NCBI GenBank assembly: GCA_050950205.1
Contig: JBMNHF010000020.1
Span: forward strand, 124,001 to 188,000
DNA: 64,000 bases
From: WRAV01 sp050950205
GTDB taxonomy: Bacteria; Bacillota; Clostridia; Oscillospirales; Ruminococcaceae
Reading direction: 5' to 3'
Both the position numbers and the translations under genes were made by a program. Positions within the stretch are counted from its first letter, which is position 1; each line of letters begins with the position of its first letter. The notes beneath the pieces were generated by a model. It made no database searches, was not told where the DNA came from, and saw only the letters and a program-made list of their open reading frames with translations. Below are positions 34,145-42,899 of this stretch, one piece after another.

Positions 34145-34182
34145 ATATCTCTGTTTGGGGAAGAGCATCGGGTTTCCCGCTA

Positions 34183-34211
34183 TTGTTCCCCCTCAAAAAA
34201 AGTGTTATAAT
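34183..34211 (+). promoter_or_regulatory. Promoter of the ydcF-ilvN-buk operon
   Basis: TTGTTC (34183-34188) and TATAAT (34206-34211) are 17 nt apart, giving a leader of about 105 nt with a small GTCAA/TTGAC hairpin. Confidence 0.6.
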
Positions 34212-34322
34212 GACTAAAACTCGGGTTTTGCGGCACAAATATCACAAAATCCTTCCCCCGCAAAAGCCTTTGGGTCAACGCTTGACCGCTTGTGCATGCA
34301 GGCCCCGATTAGGACGTAGGAC

Positions 34323-35105
34323 ATGATAAAGCTTATATTTGGAAAACCCACCCAAGGCGCCGCTGGACTGCTTTTTTTGCTGGGCTTTGCCTTTTGCCTT
34401 TTCTTTGGGCTGATACCACCGTTGATTTACGGCATTTGGAACAGCGGTGTGGCGGTATTGCTGCTGTCTGCACCGGTTTTTTGGTTTCTCCTTCGCATCT
34501 GGGAAGTCCTGTCCCCCTCCGTTCGGCGGGGAATTGCACTCCTTCTGTTGTCCGCACTGGTTGTTGGCGGCGCTCTTTCGATACCGATGGCCCGTCAGGC
34601 ATGGTTTTCCCCTCCCCCGCCGGGAAAGAATCTGCCGGTGGTGGTGTTGGGGGGCGGTATTCGGGGAGATCGCCCCTCCCTGATGCTGGCCCGCAGACTT
34701 TGGTCCGCCGCCCTTTATTTAAAGGAAAACTCCGAGGCCATCTGCGTGGTCAGCGGCGGACAGGGTCCGGATGAGGATTACCCCGAGGCCCAGGTGATGG
34801 CCGCCTATCTGGAGGAGCTGGGAATTTCCCCTCACCGGATCTGGCAGGAGGCAGGTTCCTCCAACACCCGGGAAAACCTGAAGTTCTCCCAGAAGATGCT
34901 GAAGGAGAGGCTGCCCAACGCTCAGGAAATTGTCCTTGTCACCGATGGCTTTCATCAGCTGCGGGCAGCCTTTTACGCCGCTCATGTGGGGCTTAAGGCC
35001 TACTCCATCCCCTCCTCTACTCCTTGGGGACTGTTGCCCTCCTACTGGCTGCGGGAGTGGATGGCTCTATCGGCGGCCTGGGTTACGGTGAATCTGACAA
35101 AATGA
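34323..35105 (+). CDS. YdcF/SanA family (DUF218) membrane protein
   Basis: The 260-residue protein has three hydrophobic segments in its first 90 residues and a DUF218 domain afterwards: PVVVLGGGIRGDRPSLMLAR, CVVSGGQGPDE, SSNTRENLKFS and IVLVTDGFHQLRA. Relatives (SanA, ElyC, YdcF) are linked to envelope integrity and polysaccharide precursor use; the reaction is not established. It is the first gene of an operon with the IlvN-like gene 28 nt downstream. Confidence 0.85.
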   Translation: MIKLIFGKPTQGAAGLLFLLGFAFCLFFGLIPPLIYGIWNSGVAVLLLSAPVFWFLLRIWEVLSPSVRRGIALLLLSALVVGGALSIPMARQAWFSPPPPGKNLPVVVLGGGIRGDRPSLMLARRLWSAALYLKENSEAICVVSGGQGPDEDYPEAQVMAAYLEELGISPHRIWQEAGSSNTRENLKFSQKMLKERLPNAQEIVLVTDGFHQLRAAFYAAHVGLKAYSIPSSTPWGLLPSYWLREWMALSAAWVTVNLTK

Positions 35106-35133
35106 TTTAGAATATTAGAATAAGGAGAGCTCT

Positions 35134-35640
35134 ATGAAGGGAAATACAAGCTCCGTCTTCACCCTTTTGGTGGACAATGAATTTGGCGTTCTCACCCGCA
35201 TCACCGCTCTGATTCGCCGGGCAGGCTGGAACATTCGCTCTCTGGCGGTGGCCGAAACCAAAACGCCGGAAATCTCCCGGCTTACCATCTGTCTGGAATG
35301 CCGCCACAACACCTTGGAGCAGGTGCTGGACCGCCTCAAGCGGCTGGATTGTGTCCGGGAGATTCTCCCCTACTCCAAGGAAACTCAGGTTGCCCGGGAA
35401 CTGGCTTTGCTGCACCTGTTGGTGGAGGATGAGGCCTCTTTGCAACAGGTCTGCCAGCAGATGAACGCCACCATCGTGGAGCGAAAGGATGGTCATGTTC
35501 TGCTTTCGGCCGTGTGTGAGGAAGGCTATTTGGATCAGATGCTGCCAACCCTGAGAGAGCAGGGGCTGTTGGATATTGCCCGCACCGGCGCCATTTCCCT
35601 GCGCCGCAACTTTGATGGCAAGGAGGATACCACTCAATGA
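35134..35640 (+). CDS. ilvN: Acetolactate synthase small (regulatory) subunit homologue
   Basis: The 168-residue protein starts with an ACT domain (FTLLVDNEFGVLTRITALIR, then RAGWNIRSLAVAET) and has the C-terminal domain of IlvN/IlvH. The usual role is to stimulate acetolactate synthase and make it sensitive to valine. No catalytic IlvB gene is adjacent; instead the stop overlaps the butyrate kinase start (ATGA). Either IlvB lies elsewhere or this is a stand-alone ACT regulator. AAGGAG precedes the ATG. Confidence 0.85.
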   Translation: MKGNTSSVFTLLVDNEFGVLTRITALIRRAGWNIRSLAVAETKTPEISRLTICLECRHNTLEQVLDRLKRLDCVREILPYSKETQVARELALLHLLVEDEASLQQVCQQMNATIVERKDGHVLLSAVCEEGYLDQMLPTLREQGLLDIARTGAISLRRNFDGKEDTTQ

Positions 35641-36725
35641 AACAACCTGCCTGCGACGGGATCTATCGAATTTTAGTGATCAATCCCGGTTCCACCTCCA
35701 CCAAGATTTCCGTCTATAAAAACGAGGAGGAATTGGTGGGAGAAAGCTATCGCCATACCCGCTCCGAACTGGACGCCGCTGGCAGCATCCTCAAACAGAA
35801 GGAGCTGCGGATGGGCTATGTCCTCGAGATGTTACAGAAACACAACATCCCCTTGAACAGTTTGGACGCTGTGGTGGGGCGGGGTGGTCTGGTCCAGCCT
35901 ATCGACAGCGGAACCTACCTCATTAATAAGCGGATGCTGGACGATTTAATTCACTCTGCCGCCGAGTTCCACGCCTCCGCTCTGGGGGGGATCATCGCCC
36001 ATGAAATTTCCGTTCAGGCGGGGATTCCCGGCTACGTGGTGGACCCCATTGTGGTGGATGAGATGGAGCAGGTGGCCAAGCTCACCGGTTTTCCCGGCAT
36101 CGAGCGCCGCAGTGTCTTCCACGCTCTCAACCAAAAGGCGGTGGCAAGGCGCTGCGCCGCCGACATGGGCATGAAATACGAAGATGGCCGCTTTATTGTT
36201 GCCCATATGGGTGGCGGCATCACCGTAGGCGCCCACCGATACGGGCGGGTCATCGATGTCAACGACGGCATTGCAGGGGAAGGCCCCTTTACCCCCGAGC
36301 GGTGCGGTCAGGTGCCCGTCAACCAGATCATCTCCATGTGTTTTTCCGGCGCGTACACCGAGGATGAACTGCAAAAAATGACCCGGACGACGGGAGGCAT
36401 GTATGCCTATTTGGGCACCAACGACCTGCAAAAATGCGAACGGCTGATTCGGGAAGGAGACGAATACGCCGCTTTGGTGCTGGAATCCATGGCGTATCAG
36501 GTTTCCAAGGAGATTGGGGCCATGTTTGCCGCCTTGGAGGGACGGGTAGACGCTATCATCCTTACCGGAGGCCTTGCCTACTCCACCCGGTTTACCGGAG
36601 TCATCAAACAGCGCACCGGCCTTATCGCCCCCGTCAAAATATACCCCGGAGAAGACGAAATGCTGGCCCTTACTCAGGGGGTTTTGCGGGTGCTGCGGGG
36701 CGAAGCACAAATTATGTCTTACTAA
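35637..36725 (+). CDS. buk: Butyrate kinase
   Basis: The 362-residue acetokinase-family enzyme has the N-terminal phosphate-binding loop VINPGSTSTKISVY, the central VVGRGG and the signature IVAHMGGGITVGAHRYGRVI. It converts butyryl phosphate and ADP to butyrate and ATP, or works in reverse on branched-chain acids. Phosphotransbutyrylase (ptb), its usual partner, is not adjacent. Translation is coupled to the IlvN-like gene by a 4-base overlap. A terminator follows. Confidence 0.94.
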   Translation: MKQPACDGIYRILVINPGSTSTKISVYKNEEELVGESYRHTRSELDAAGSILKQKELRMGYVLEMLQKHNIPLNSLDAVVGRGGLVQPIDSGTYLINKRMLDDLIHSAAEFHASALGGIIAHEISVQAGIPGYVVDPIVVDEMEQVAKLTGFPGIERRSVFHALNQKAVARRCAADMGMKYEDGRFIVAHMGGGITVGAHRYGRVIDVNDGIAGEGPFTPERCGQVPVNQIISMCFSGAYTEDELQKMTRTTGGMYAYLGTNDLQKCERLIREGDEYAALVLESMAYQVSKEIGAMFAALEGRVDAIILTGGLAYSTRFTGVIKQRTGLIAPVKIYPGEDEMLALTQGVLRVLRGEAQIMSY

Positions 36726-36748
36726 ACAGCACAGCTCATGAAACAGTC

Positions 36749-36785
36749 AAAAAAAGCCACGCTCCCTTTTCGGGCGTGGCTTTTT
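36749..36785. terminator. Bidirectional terminator between buk and the zinc-ribbon gene
   Basis: AAAAAGCCACGC and GCGTGGCTTTTT form a 12-bp stem around an 11-base loop with A/T runs on both sides, serving the converging genes. Confidence 0.9.
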
Positions 36786-36796
36786 CTATAAATAGC

Positions 36797-37066
36797 TTAT
36801 GGCCGAGACTTTGTCACCACTTCAATTGGCTCATCGCACTCGCTGCAAGAATAGGGGCGGCGGATGGCATACAAAAGACGATCCAGCTTGATGGTTCGCT
36901 TGCAGTTGGGACACCGCAGCCTTTTTTGGGTCACCACAAGGTACCAAACCAGAACCGCTCCCGCCGGCACCAGAAGGATCCGGTGTCTAATCCCCAGCAG
37001 CAGCAAAACAGCAAAGACAATCATCAAAGCGGTAGCATACAGAATGTCCCTTTTTTGAATCTTCAT
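36797..37066 (-). CDS. Small membrane protein with C-terminal zinc ribbon
   Basis: The 89-residue product has two hydrophobic segments (about 8-27 and 29-45) and a cytoplasmic tail with CPNC and CSEC pairs, a zinc-ribbon pattern. GGAGG lies 8 nt before ATG 37066; an upstream ATG (37072) is too close to it. It is the last gene of the recA-recX-rimO string. The function is unknown. Confidence 0.75.
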   Translation of the reverse strand: MKIQKRDILYATALMIVFAVLLLLGIRHRILLVPAGAVLVWYLVVTQKRLRCPNCKRTIKLDRLLYAIRRPYSCSECDEPIEVVTKSRP

Positions 37067-37105
37067 GGGCATAACCTCCGCGGCGTAAATGGCATCCCAC
37101 AGGGA

Positions 37106-38416
37106 TCAGAGAGCGGTTTCGCCAACTAAATCATAGCCTTCCGCACCGGTAATCTTCACTTGGAAGAACTCTCCCGGCCGGGCATCCCCTGTAAAGTACA
37201 CCCGGGTGTCGATATCCGGGGCATCTCCAGGACCGCGGCCCCACCAGCGCTGTTGCCCTTGGTCAAAGCCCTCGCAGAGTACCTCCAGCTGTCGGCCTGT
37301 CATTTCCAAGGCTAACTGGCACGCAATTTCCGCCTGCAGCCCCATCACAATTTCCGCTCGGCGAGCCTTTGCTTCCTCATCCATTTGATCCGGCAGATCA
37401 AAGGCGGGGGTGTCCTCCTCCCGGGAGTAGGCAAAGCAGCCCAGCCGCTCGAAGCGAATGTCCCGAATAAAGTTGCACAGGATTTCAAAATCTTCCTGCG
37501 TCTCCCCGGGAAAACCGGTGATAAAGGTGGTGCGCAGCACAATACCCGGCACCTTTTCCCGAATGCGGCTGCAAAGAGCCCGAAGGGACTTGTGGTCTCC
37601 CCTGCGGTGCATGGCCTTTAAAATCCTACCGGATGCGTGCTGAAGGGGCAGATCCATGTAGGGGACAATTTTGGGCTGGTCTCTCATCACATCCAACAGC
37701 TCGTCGGTAATGCGGTCGGGATAGCAGTAGAGCACCCGCACCCAATGAAGCCCTTCGATCTCGCAAAGAGCGGTGAGCAGTTGGGGCAGCATCAGCTTGC
37801 CATAAAGATCCTCTCCATAACGGGAGGTGTCCTGCGCTACCACGTTGAGCTCCCGCACTCCATCCGCCACCAGCTGGCGGGCTTCCTCCAAAATATTTTC
37901 CATGGGGCGGCTGCGAAAGCACCCCCGAATATCCGGAATGGCGCAGTAGCTGCATCGGTTGTCGCAGCCCTCGGCGATTTTTAGGTAGGCAAACCAAGGC
38001 TGGTTGGCAAGCACCCGCCCTCCTTCCAAAGAAAGGTCTTCCTTGTTTCCAAAGGCAGCGGTTGCCTTACCTTCCAACAAGCCTTTGACCGCCGCCACAA
38101 TGTCGGCATTTTTTCCGATTCCCAGGGCAACGTCCACCTCGGGCAGTTCCCTTACAAACTCCTCCCGGTAGCGTTCCGGCATACAGCCGGTGACCACCAG
38201 CCCCTTGAGTTTGCCCTTGCCCTTTTGGGCTGCAAACTCAAAGATGGTGTCGATGCTTTCTTTTTTGGCATCTTCAATAAAGGCGCAGGTGTTGATGATG
38301 ACCACATCGCAGTCTTCCGGGTTGCCGCTAAGGGCAAAGCCTGCCTGCCGGAGGGAAAACAGCAGCCGCTCCGCATCCACCTGATTTTTGCTGCACCCCA
38401 AAGATACCATTCCCAC
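37106..38416 (-). CDS. rimO: Ribosomal protein S12 methylthiotransferase RimO
   Basis: The 436-residue radical-SAM enzyme has the radical-SAM cluster motif CDNRCSYC (Cys151, 155, 158). The auxiliary-cluster cysteines are Cys8 (SLGCSKNQVD), Cys44 (NTCAF) and Cys78 (TGCMPERY). A C-terminal TRAM domain follows. It adds a methylthio group to an Asp of ribosomal protein S12. GTG 38416 starts 10 nt after the recX stop without a strong ribosome-binding site, suggesting coupling; ATG 38410 is also possible. Confidence 0.93.
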   Translation of the reverse strand: MGMVSLGCSKNQVDAERLLFSLRQAGFALSGNPEDCDVVIINTCAFIEDAKKESIDTIFEFAAQKGKGKLKGLVVTGCMPERYREEFVRELPEVDVALGIGKNADIVAAVKGLLEGKATAAFGNKEDLSLEGGRVLANQPWFAYLKIAEGCDNRCSYCAIPDIRGCFRSRPMENILEEARQLVADGVRELNVVAQDTSRYGEDLYGKLMLPQLLTALCEIEGLHWVRVLYCYPDRITDELLDVMRDQPKIVPYMDLPLQHASGRILKAMHRRGDHKSLRALCSRIREKVPGIVLRTTFITGFPGETQEDFEILCNFIRDIRFERLGCFAYSREEDTPAFDLPDQMDEEAKARRAEIVMGLQAEIACQLALEMTGRQLEVLCEGFDQGQQRWWGRGPGDAPDIDTRVYFTGDARPGEFFQVKITGAEGYDLVGETAL

Positions 38417-38426
38417 AGTGGGGGTA

Positions 38427-39044
38427 TTATTCTTCGTCGTAATAATCCTCGTCCTCTCGCAAATTTCGGAGCACCGTGCGGATTACATCGTAAGGGTAAC
38501 CCAGACGGGCCAGAGCGTTTTGTGTCCGGCGCAGCCCCTTTTCGTCCTGCAGACTGTTCCGGTATTTTTTTAATACCACCTTTGCCGCCGCGGCTTCCAA
38601 ATCCTGAGGCTCTTCCTCCAGAACTTCCTCCGCCAGCTCCCGGTCGATGCCCTTGGCCATCAGTTCCCGCAAAATCCTATCCCGAGCCCGGCCCTTTCGG
38701 GCCAGCTCTCTGGCATAGCGGCAGGCAAAGTCTCGGTCGTCCAGATACCCCAGCTCCAGCATCCGGCTCACCGCTGCGGCAGCGGCCTGTTCTCCCCAGT
38801 TGGCAGAGAGCTTTCGGTAAAGCTCCTGGCAGGCGTGGGGCCGGATGGAGAGCAGCCGCAGCGCCTGATTCTTGGCAAAGAGCAGCTGGGAGCTATCCTG
38901 CAGCTGTGCCAGGCGACTTTCTTCCACCTCATCGCCGGGATGAAGCTGTGCCGCCACATCGGGATGAAGAGCGCAGACAAAGGAGCCATCCAGATGCAGG
39001 CCCACCCGACCTCGGCGCAGAGCGGTGAGGGCTGTTACCGTCAC
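38427..39044 (-). CDS. recX: RecX regulatory protein
   Basis: The 205-residue protein shows the repeated three-helix units of RecX (ALRLLSIRPHACQELYRKL; YLDDRDFACRYARELARKG; LARLGYPYDVIRTVLRNL). RecX binds RecA filaments and limits their activity. GTG 39044 has GGAGG 8 nt upstream and follows recA by 3 nt. Co-transcription with recA is common in other bacteria. Confidence 0.92.
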   Translation of the reverse strand: MTVTALTALRRGRVGLHLDGSFVCALHPDVAAQLHPGDEVEESRLAQLQDSSQLLFAKNQALRLLSIRPHACQELYRKLSANWGEQAAAAAVSRMLELGYLDDRDFACRYARELARKGRARDRILRELMAKGIDRELAEEVLEEEPQDLEAAAAKVVLKKYRNSLQDEKGLRRTQNALARLGYPYDVIRTVLRNLREDEDYYDEE

Positions 39045-39047
39045 CGA

Positions 39048-40181
39048 TTAATCCTCCACCTCAATGTCCAAATCCACCGGCTGTTTCGAGGGGCGCGCCG
39101 GCCCGTCCTCAACTATCTTTTGGGCCGCCTTGCTCAACTTTTTGCTGCCTTTGGGAGGATTGAGCAGCAGCTCCTTGTTCTCCATAATTTGTGCGGCAAT
39201 CTGGTTGGCAAACTCCGGATTTTCCCGCAGGAAGGTTTTGGCGTTATCCCGCCCCTGCCAGCGGTGGTCGGCATCGTACTGGAACCACGCCCCGCTTTTT
39301 TTGATAATATCCAGCTGGGTGGCCATATCCAAAATCTCTCCCTCCCGGGAGATGCCCTGACCGTACATGATGTCGAAAAATGCCTCTTTGAAAGGCGGAG
39401 CCACCTTGTTTTTTACCACCTTGACCCGGGTGCGGTTTCCCACCACATCACTGCCGGATTTGAGCTGCTCGGAGCGGCGGATATCCAACCGAACCGAGGA
39501 GTAGAACTTGAGGGCTCGTCCTCCGGGGGTGGTTTCGGGGTTGCCGTACATCACTCCGATTTTTTCCCGTAGCTGGTTGATAAAAATAACCACGCAGTTG
39601 GATTTGGAAATGGCACCGGTAAGCTTGCGCAGGGCCTGGCTCATCAGCCGGGCCTGCAGGCCTACATGGGTATCTCCCATTTCCCCTTCAATTTCGGCCT
39701 TGGTGACCATGGCGGCCACCGAGTCTACCACCACTACATCCACAGCGCCGGAGCGCACCAAAGCCTCGCAGATTTCCAGAGCCTGCTCTCCCGTATCGGG
39801 TTGGGAGACCAGCAGCGTGTCGATATCTACTCCCAAGGCCTTGGCGTAAACGGGATCCAAAGCGTGTTCCACGTCGATAAAAACCGCCTCGCCCCCCATT
39901 TTCTGAGCTTCTGCCACAATATGAAGAGCCACCGTGGTTTTACCCGAACTTTCCGGCCCAAAGATTTCCACAATCCGTCCCCGAGGCACCCCGCCGATTC
40001 CCAGAGCCATATCCAAAGCAAGGGAACCGGTGGAAATCGCCTCCACATTCAGCACAGAATTTTGGCCCAGCTTCATCACTGCGCCCTTGCCGTAGGCCCG
40101 CTCGATATTGGCAATGGCTGTTTCCAGCGCCTTTTGCTTGTCCTGTTTATCTGCGGACTGTGCGTTTTTTTTCACCGCCAT
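39048..40181 (-). CDS. recA: Recombinase RecA
   Basis: The 377-residue recombinase has Walker A GPESSGKT at residues 75-82, the loop NQLREKIGVMYGNPETTPGG and the acidic C-terminus DLDIEVED. It catalyses strand exchange and LexA cleavage in the SOS response. GGAGG precedes the ATG. It heads the recA-recX-rimO-zinc ribbon string. Confidence 0.97.
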   Translation of the reverse strand: MAVKKNAQSADKQDKQKALETAIANIERAYGKGAVMKLGQNSVLNVEAISTGSLALDMALGIGGVPRGRIVEIFGPESSGKTTVALHIVAEAQKMGGEAVFIDVEHALDPVYAKALGVDIDTLLVSQPDTGEQALEICEALVRSGAVDVVVVDSVAAMVTKAEIEGEMGDTHVGLQARLMSQALRKLTGAISKSNCVVIFINQLREKIGVMYGNPETTPGGRALKFYSSVRLDIRRSEQLKSGSDVVGNRTRVKVVKNKVAPPFKEAFFDIMYGQGISREGEILDMATQLDIIKKSGAWFQYDADHRWQGRDNAKTFLRENPEFANQIAAQIMENKELLLNPPKGSKKLSKAAQKIVEDGPARPSKQPVDLDIEVED

Positions 40182-40233
40182 ATTACCCGTTTCCTCCGTC
40201 CCTGATGTTGTAGAGTTTTTCTATCGCTTTTTT

Positions 40234-40262
40234 ATTATATATGAAAATTCGTTCAAAGGCAA
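40234..40262 (-). promoter_or_regulatory. recA promoter with a degenerate SOS-box-like element
   Basis: On the minus strand TTGCCT (40262-40257) and TATAAT (40239-40234) are 17 nt apart. The spacer holds TGAACGAATTTTCA (40255-40242), which matches the Gram-positive LexA half-site GAAC on one side and TTTC instead of GTTC on the other. A real LexA site is possible but imperfect. Confidence 0.5.
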
Positions 40263-40384
40263 TGAAGTCCAAAGGATCCAACTCAAAAATAAGGATCGAT
40301 TTCGACCGGAACATGGCCTCTGCCCGCCCTTGCCATGCTGTCCATAACGGCCATGGCAAGCTTCCCCCCAAGATAGTCAGACAG

Positions 40385-40412
40385 GAAAGAGCCTCCCCAC
40401 GGGAAGGCTCTT
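40385..40412 (-). terminator. Probable terminator after the metallopeptidase gene
   Basis: AAGAGCCT and AGGCTCTT pair around a ten-base loop; the minus strand continues TTTCC, a short T-run about 40 nt after the stop. Confidence 0.5.
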
Positions 40413-40451
40413 GGTTGAGTGTTGGCAATGGATGGGATCCCCTCAAACTTT

Positions 40452-41747
40452 TTAGGCTGCGGAGGTGGAGGCTCGCAACAAGGTTCCGCCGTCCTTGGGT
40501 TCCGGAAGCTGTTCTGTCTCTTTCTCCTCTTCCATGGGGGAATGGCGCTGCAGCTGTGCGGCCTGCCGGGCCCGCTCTTCCTCCCGCTCCTTTTTGAGCA
40601 GCTGGGCATAAGCTAAATCTTCCGCCAGTTTGGCGTCCAGCTCTTCCTTGTACTCCATTAAATCCCGCCCGGGATTGCCATAGGTCCCTTCCGGGAACAG
40701 CACCAGATGGTTGCCGTAAACGTCCTTACAGTACCACCCTCCCAGACTGGGAAACCACACCGTGCTCTTCTCGTCCACAAGCAGGTTGTTGAGAAGGGTG
40801 AGGGGAACCAAACGGGGCTCGGGCATATTGATAAAGATAAGATGTGGCCCCGAAAGCCGCAACCCCGCTGCGGTGGTGGAAGTAGGAGTGCTGTATACCA
40901 GACGGAAGTTATCCAGCATTTCCAGATTATCCGGCATGGTAATCTTTAGCAGCCGTTCAATGTAAGCCACCTTTTTGCCAAGGGGGGTGGTCACCGTGGT
41001 TCTTCCCATTTTTCGGGAAAGGCGGTGGGAAATTCCAAGGCCCGCCCGGTTGCAGGCAAAGGCATGGGCAAAGGTTTCGGCAAAGTCCTCGTCATACTGG
41101 GTGGCGGCATATTCGGTGATAAACACTTTTTTATCCACAGATTCGGGAGCAAAGAAGTTTCCTTCCATCAGTCCCAGCCAGCGCCGCTCCATAGAAATAT
41201 ACCCATACCGGTCGGTGAGCATAAAGTGAAAGGCGTGGCCAAATTCGTGGAGGATGGTAAGGGGGTTATCCCCTGTGGCCACCCCCTGTTCTTCCCAAAA
41301 GGGAATGTAGAGCCTAATCCGGGAGGTGTGGCGGTTAAAGCCCCCCACCTGCACCTCCGGCTGGGGTTTTTCACTGTAAGGCCCCCGCATATCGGCATAG
41401 ACATATTCAAAGGTGAGCCTGCGCTTATTTAGCTCATAATAATAGGCGGAAACCTTGCGAACCAGACGGGGGGTGACGGTATCGAGCGCCTCGTCCAAGG
41501 TGCGCAGAGTTTCGGGGACAATGGTAGCCAACTGCCGGGAATTCTCTCCCGTCTCGGTGGGATAGAGAATGGTGATGCCGTACTTCTCCTCCAACGCTTC
41601 GGCCAGCTCTTCCACTTCCCGGTTATTTTGCTCCAGATCGCTGAGGGAATAGGTTTGGGAGGGTGCAGCCAGAGCAGGCACCGTCATGCCGCTCCACAGC
41701 AGCATCACGGCCAAGACCAGCGCCAAAACTTTTGTCAAGGTCTTCAT
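40452..41747 (-). CDS. Secreted zinc metallopeptidase (HExxH, ATLF/PPEP-like)
   Basis: The 431-residue protein begins with a signal peptide ending ALAA (cleavage near residue 30), so it is exported. It contains the zinc site HEFGHAFHFML and, about 55 residues later, DEDFAETFAHAFA, a likely third ligand Glu. This arrangement recalls the anthrax lethal-factor-like/Pro-Pro endopeptidase group, but that link is tentative. The C-terminus is Glu/Lys-rich. ATG 41747 is chosen to give a normal signal peptide; ATG 41798 would add 17 residues. The substrate is unknown. Confidence 0.7.
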   Translation of the reverse strand: MKTLTKVLALVLAVMLLWSGMTVPALAAPSQTYSLSDLEQNNREVEELAEALEEKYGITILYPTETGENSRQLATIVPETLRTLDEALDTVTPRLVRKVSAYYYELNKRRLTFEYVYADMRGPYSEKPQPEVQVGGFNRHTSRIRLYIPFWEEQGVATGDNPLTILHEFGHAFHFMLTDRYGYISMERRWLGLMEGNFFAPESVDKKVFITEYAATQYDEDFAETFAHAFACNRAGLGISHRLSRKMGRTTVTTPLGKKVAYIERLLKITMPDNLEMLDNFRLVYSTPTSTTAAGLRLSGPHLIFINMPEPRLVPLTLLNNLLVDEKSTVWFPSLGGWYCKDVYGNHLVLFPEGTYGNPGRDLMEYKEELDAKLAEDLAYAQLLKKEREEERARQAAQLQRHSPMEEEKETEQLPEPKDGGTLLRASTSAA

Positions 41748-41870
41748 CCAGCTTACCCCACACCGTTCATGAAAGAGGTTTTTATTCTTCCGGAACATAT
41801 CTACTTTATTTAGTGTAGCTCGAAACCGATCCCAAAGTCAATATTAAATCACAACAAATCTCCTTACGTC

Positions 41871-41899
41871 TTGCATTTGCGGGATACCCATATTATACT
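41871..41899 (+). promoter_or_regulatory. Promoter of the Spx/ArsC-like gene
   Basis: TTGCAT (41871-41876) and TATACT (41894-41899) are 17 nt apart, about 30 nt before the start codon. Confidence 0.65.
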
Positions 41900-41930
41900 A
41901 AAATTGTAGTGTGTAAAGGAGGCTTTAAAA

Positions 41931-42296
41931 ATGAGGGTATTGTTTCTTTGCTATCCCGGCTGTTCCACCTGTGCCAAGGCCCAACGCTGGCTGGAGGAAA
42001 GGGGTATTGCCTATACGCAACGAAATATAAAAACTCATAATCCCACCGCCGCCGAGCTGGAGGAGTGGATTGCCAAAAGCGGGTTGGACAGCGCCCGGTT
42101 TTTCAATACCAGCGGAATGCGTTACCGAGAGCTTTCCCTCAAAGACAAGCTGCCCACCATGGATCTTGCGGAACGGATTGCGCTGCTGGCCACCGACGGA
42201 ATGCTGGTAAAACGTCCCCTGTTGATTGGCGATTCCTTTGTTTTGGTGGGCTTTCAGCCTTCCCGATGGGAAGAGCAGCTGTCCCATAAGGGATAA
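41931..42296 (+). CDS. Spx/MgsR/ArsC-family thioredoxin-fold protein
   Basis: The 121-residue protein has an N-terminal redox motif CSTC (residues 11-14, preceded by Cys7) and the ArsC-fold segments YTQRNIKTHNPTAAELEEW and KRPLLIGDSFVLVGF. Members either reduce arsenate or, like Spx, bind RNA polymerase under thiol stress. No arsenic genes are nearby, and the CxxC arrangement suits either group. AAAGGAGG precedes the ATG and the gene has its own promoter. Confidence 0.85.
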   Translation: MRVLFLCYPGCSTCAKAQRWLEERGIAYTQRNIKTHNPTAAELEEWIAKSGLDSARFFNTSGMRYRELSLKDKLPTMDLAERIALLATDGMLVKRPLLIGDSFVLVGFQPSRWEEQLSHKG

Positions 42297-42383
42297 CGGT
42301 AAAACGTGGGTATTTAGCTACAGCTTCTAACGACCTGCTTACGGATGAGTTGGTGAAATGAAACAGGAAAACCTTAGCAAGGC

Positions 42384-42420
42384 ACAACCGGCTTCTTGGA
42401 TGAGGCCGGTTGTTGTTGTC
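42384..42420 (+). terminator. Hairpin after the Spx/ArsC-like gene
   Basis: ACAACCGGC and GCCGGTTGT form a perfect 9-bp stem followed by a T-rich but interrupted tail (TGTTGTC). It is a probable terminator. Confidence 0.5.
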
Positions 42421-42554
42421 AAAATGCTCTGCCGTTTTTTGCCGCTTTAAGGGAATAGAAGTTGCTCTTTTGGCGGACAATATCCATAAGGCATTTTTCT
42501 TGCCATGCAGGACAGACAGGCTCTAGCAGGGCTTTTTGAAAGGATGATACTTGA

Positions 42555-42842
42555 ATGAACCAGATCTATCAAAATCTGCCTCCAAATATCAATCAATACA
42601 CTCCCACTCCCGACTCTTCCGCCTTGGATATTGTGGGACTGGTGAAAAAATCGGGGAAAATCACAGGTTATCAGCTTTCCAACGGCATGAAGGTGACCAA
42701 AGCCCAAGGGGTAGAGCTGGCCAAGCAAAATAAAATTCGGGGAGTTGCTGTAGCGGTCAATCAAGGTACCGAGTACCTGCGGGCTCTGCCAGACCCCGTT
42801 CATGGCAACAATTTGAGCAACCTGCCCTCCATTTCCCAATAG
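42555..42842 (+). CDS. Small DUF3892-like protein
   Basis: The 95-residue protein has a polar Asn/Pro-rich start and a compact domain IVGLVKKSGKITGYQLSNGM...KAQGVELAKQ, which resembles DUF3892. The function is unknown. AAAGGAT lies about 10 nt before the ATG and a terminator follows directly, so it is a single-gene unit. Confidence 0.65.
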   Translation: MNQIYQNLPPNINQYTPTPDSSALDIVGLVKKSGKITGYQLSNGMKVTKAQGVELAKQNKIRGVAVAVNQGTEYLRALPDPVHGNNLSNLPSISQ

Positions 42843-42856
42843 TGCACCAAAGCTGA

Positions 42857-42881
42857 AAAAGCCGCCATATAGGCGGCTTTT
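42857..42881. terminator. Bidirectional terminator between the DUF3892 and apbE genes
   Basis: AAAAGCCGCC and GGCGGCTTTT form a 10-bp stem with a five-base loop between two converging genes. Confidence 0.85.
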
Positions 42882-42899
42882 GTGTGCTTCGCAATAAGC

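Noticed and set aside
40108..40347. 79-residue plus-strand frame over the recA promoter
   Set aside because: It overlaps the recA start and promoter and has no domain or ribosome-binding site.
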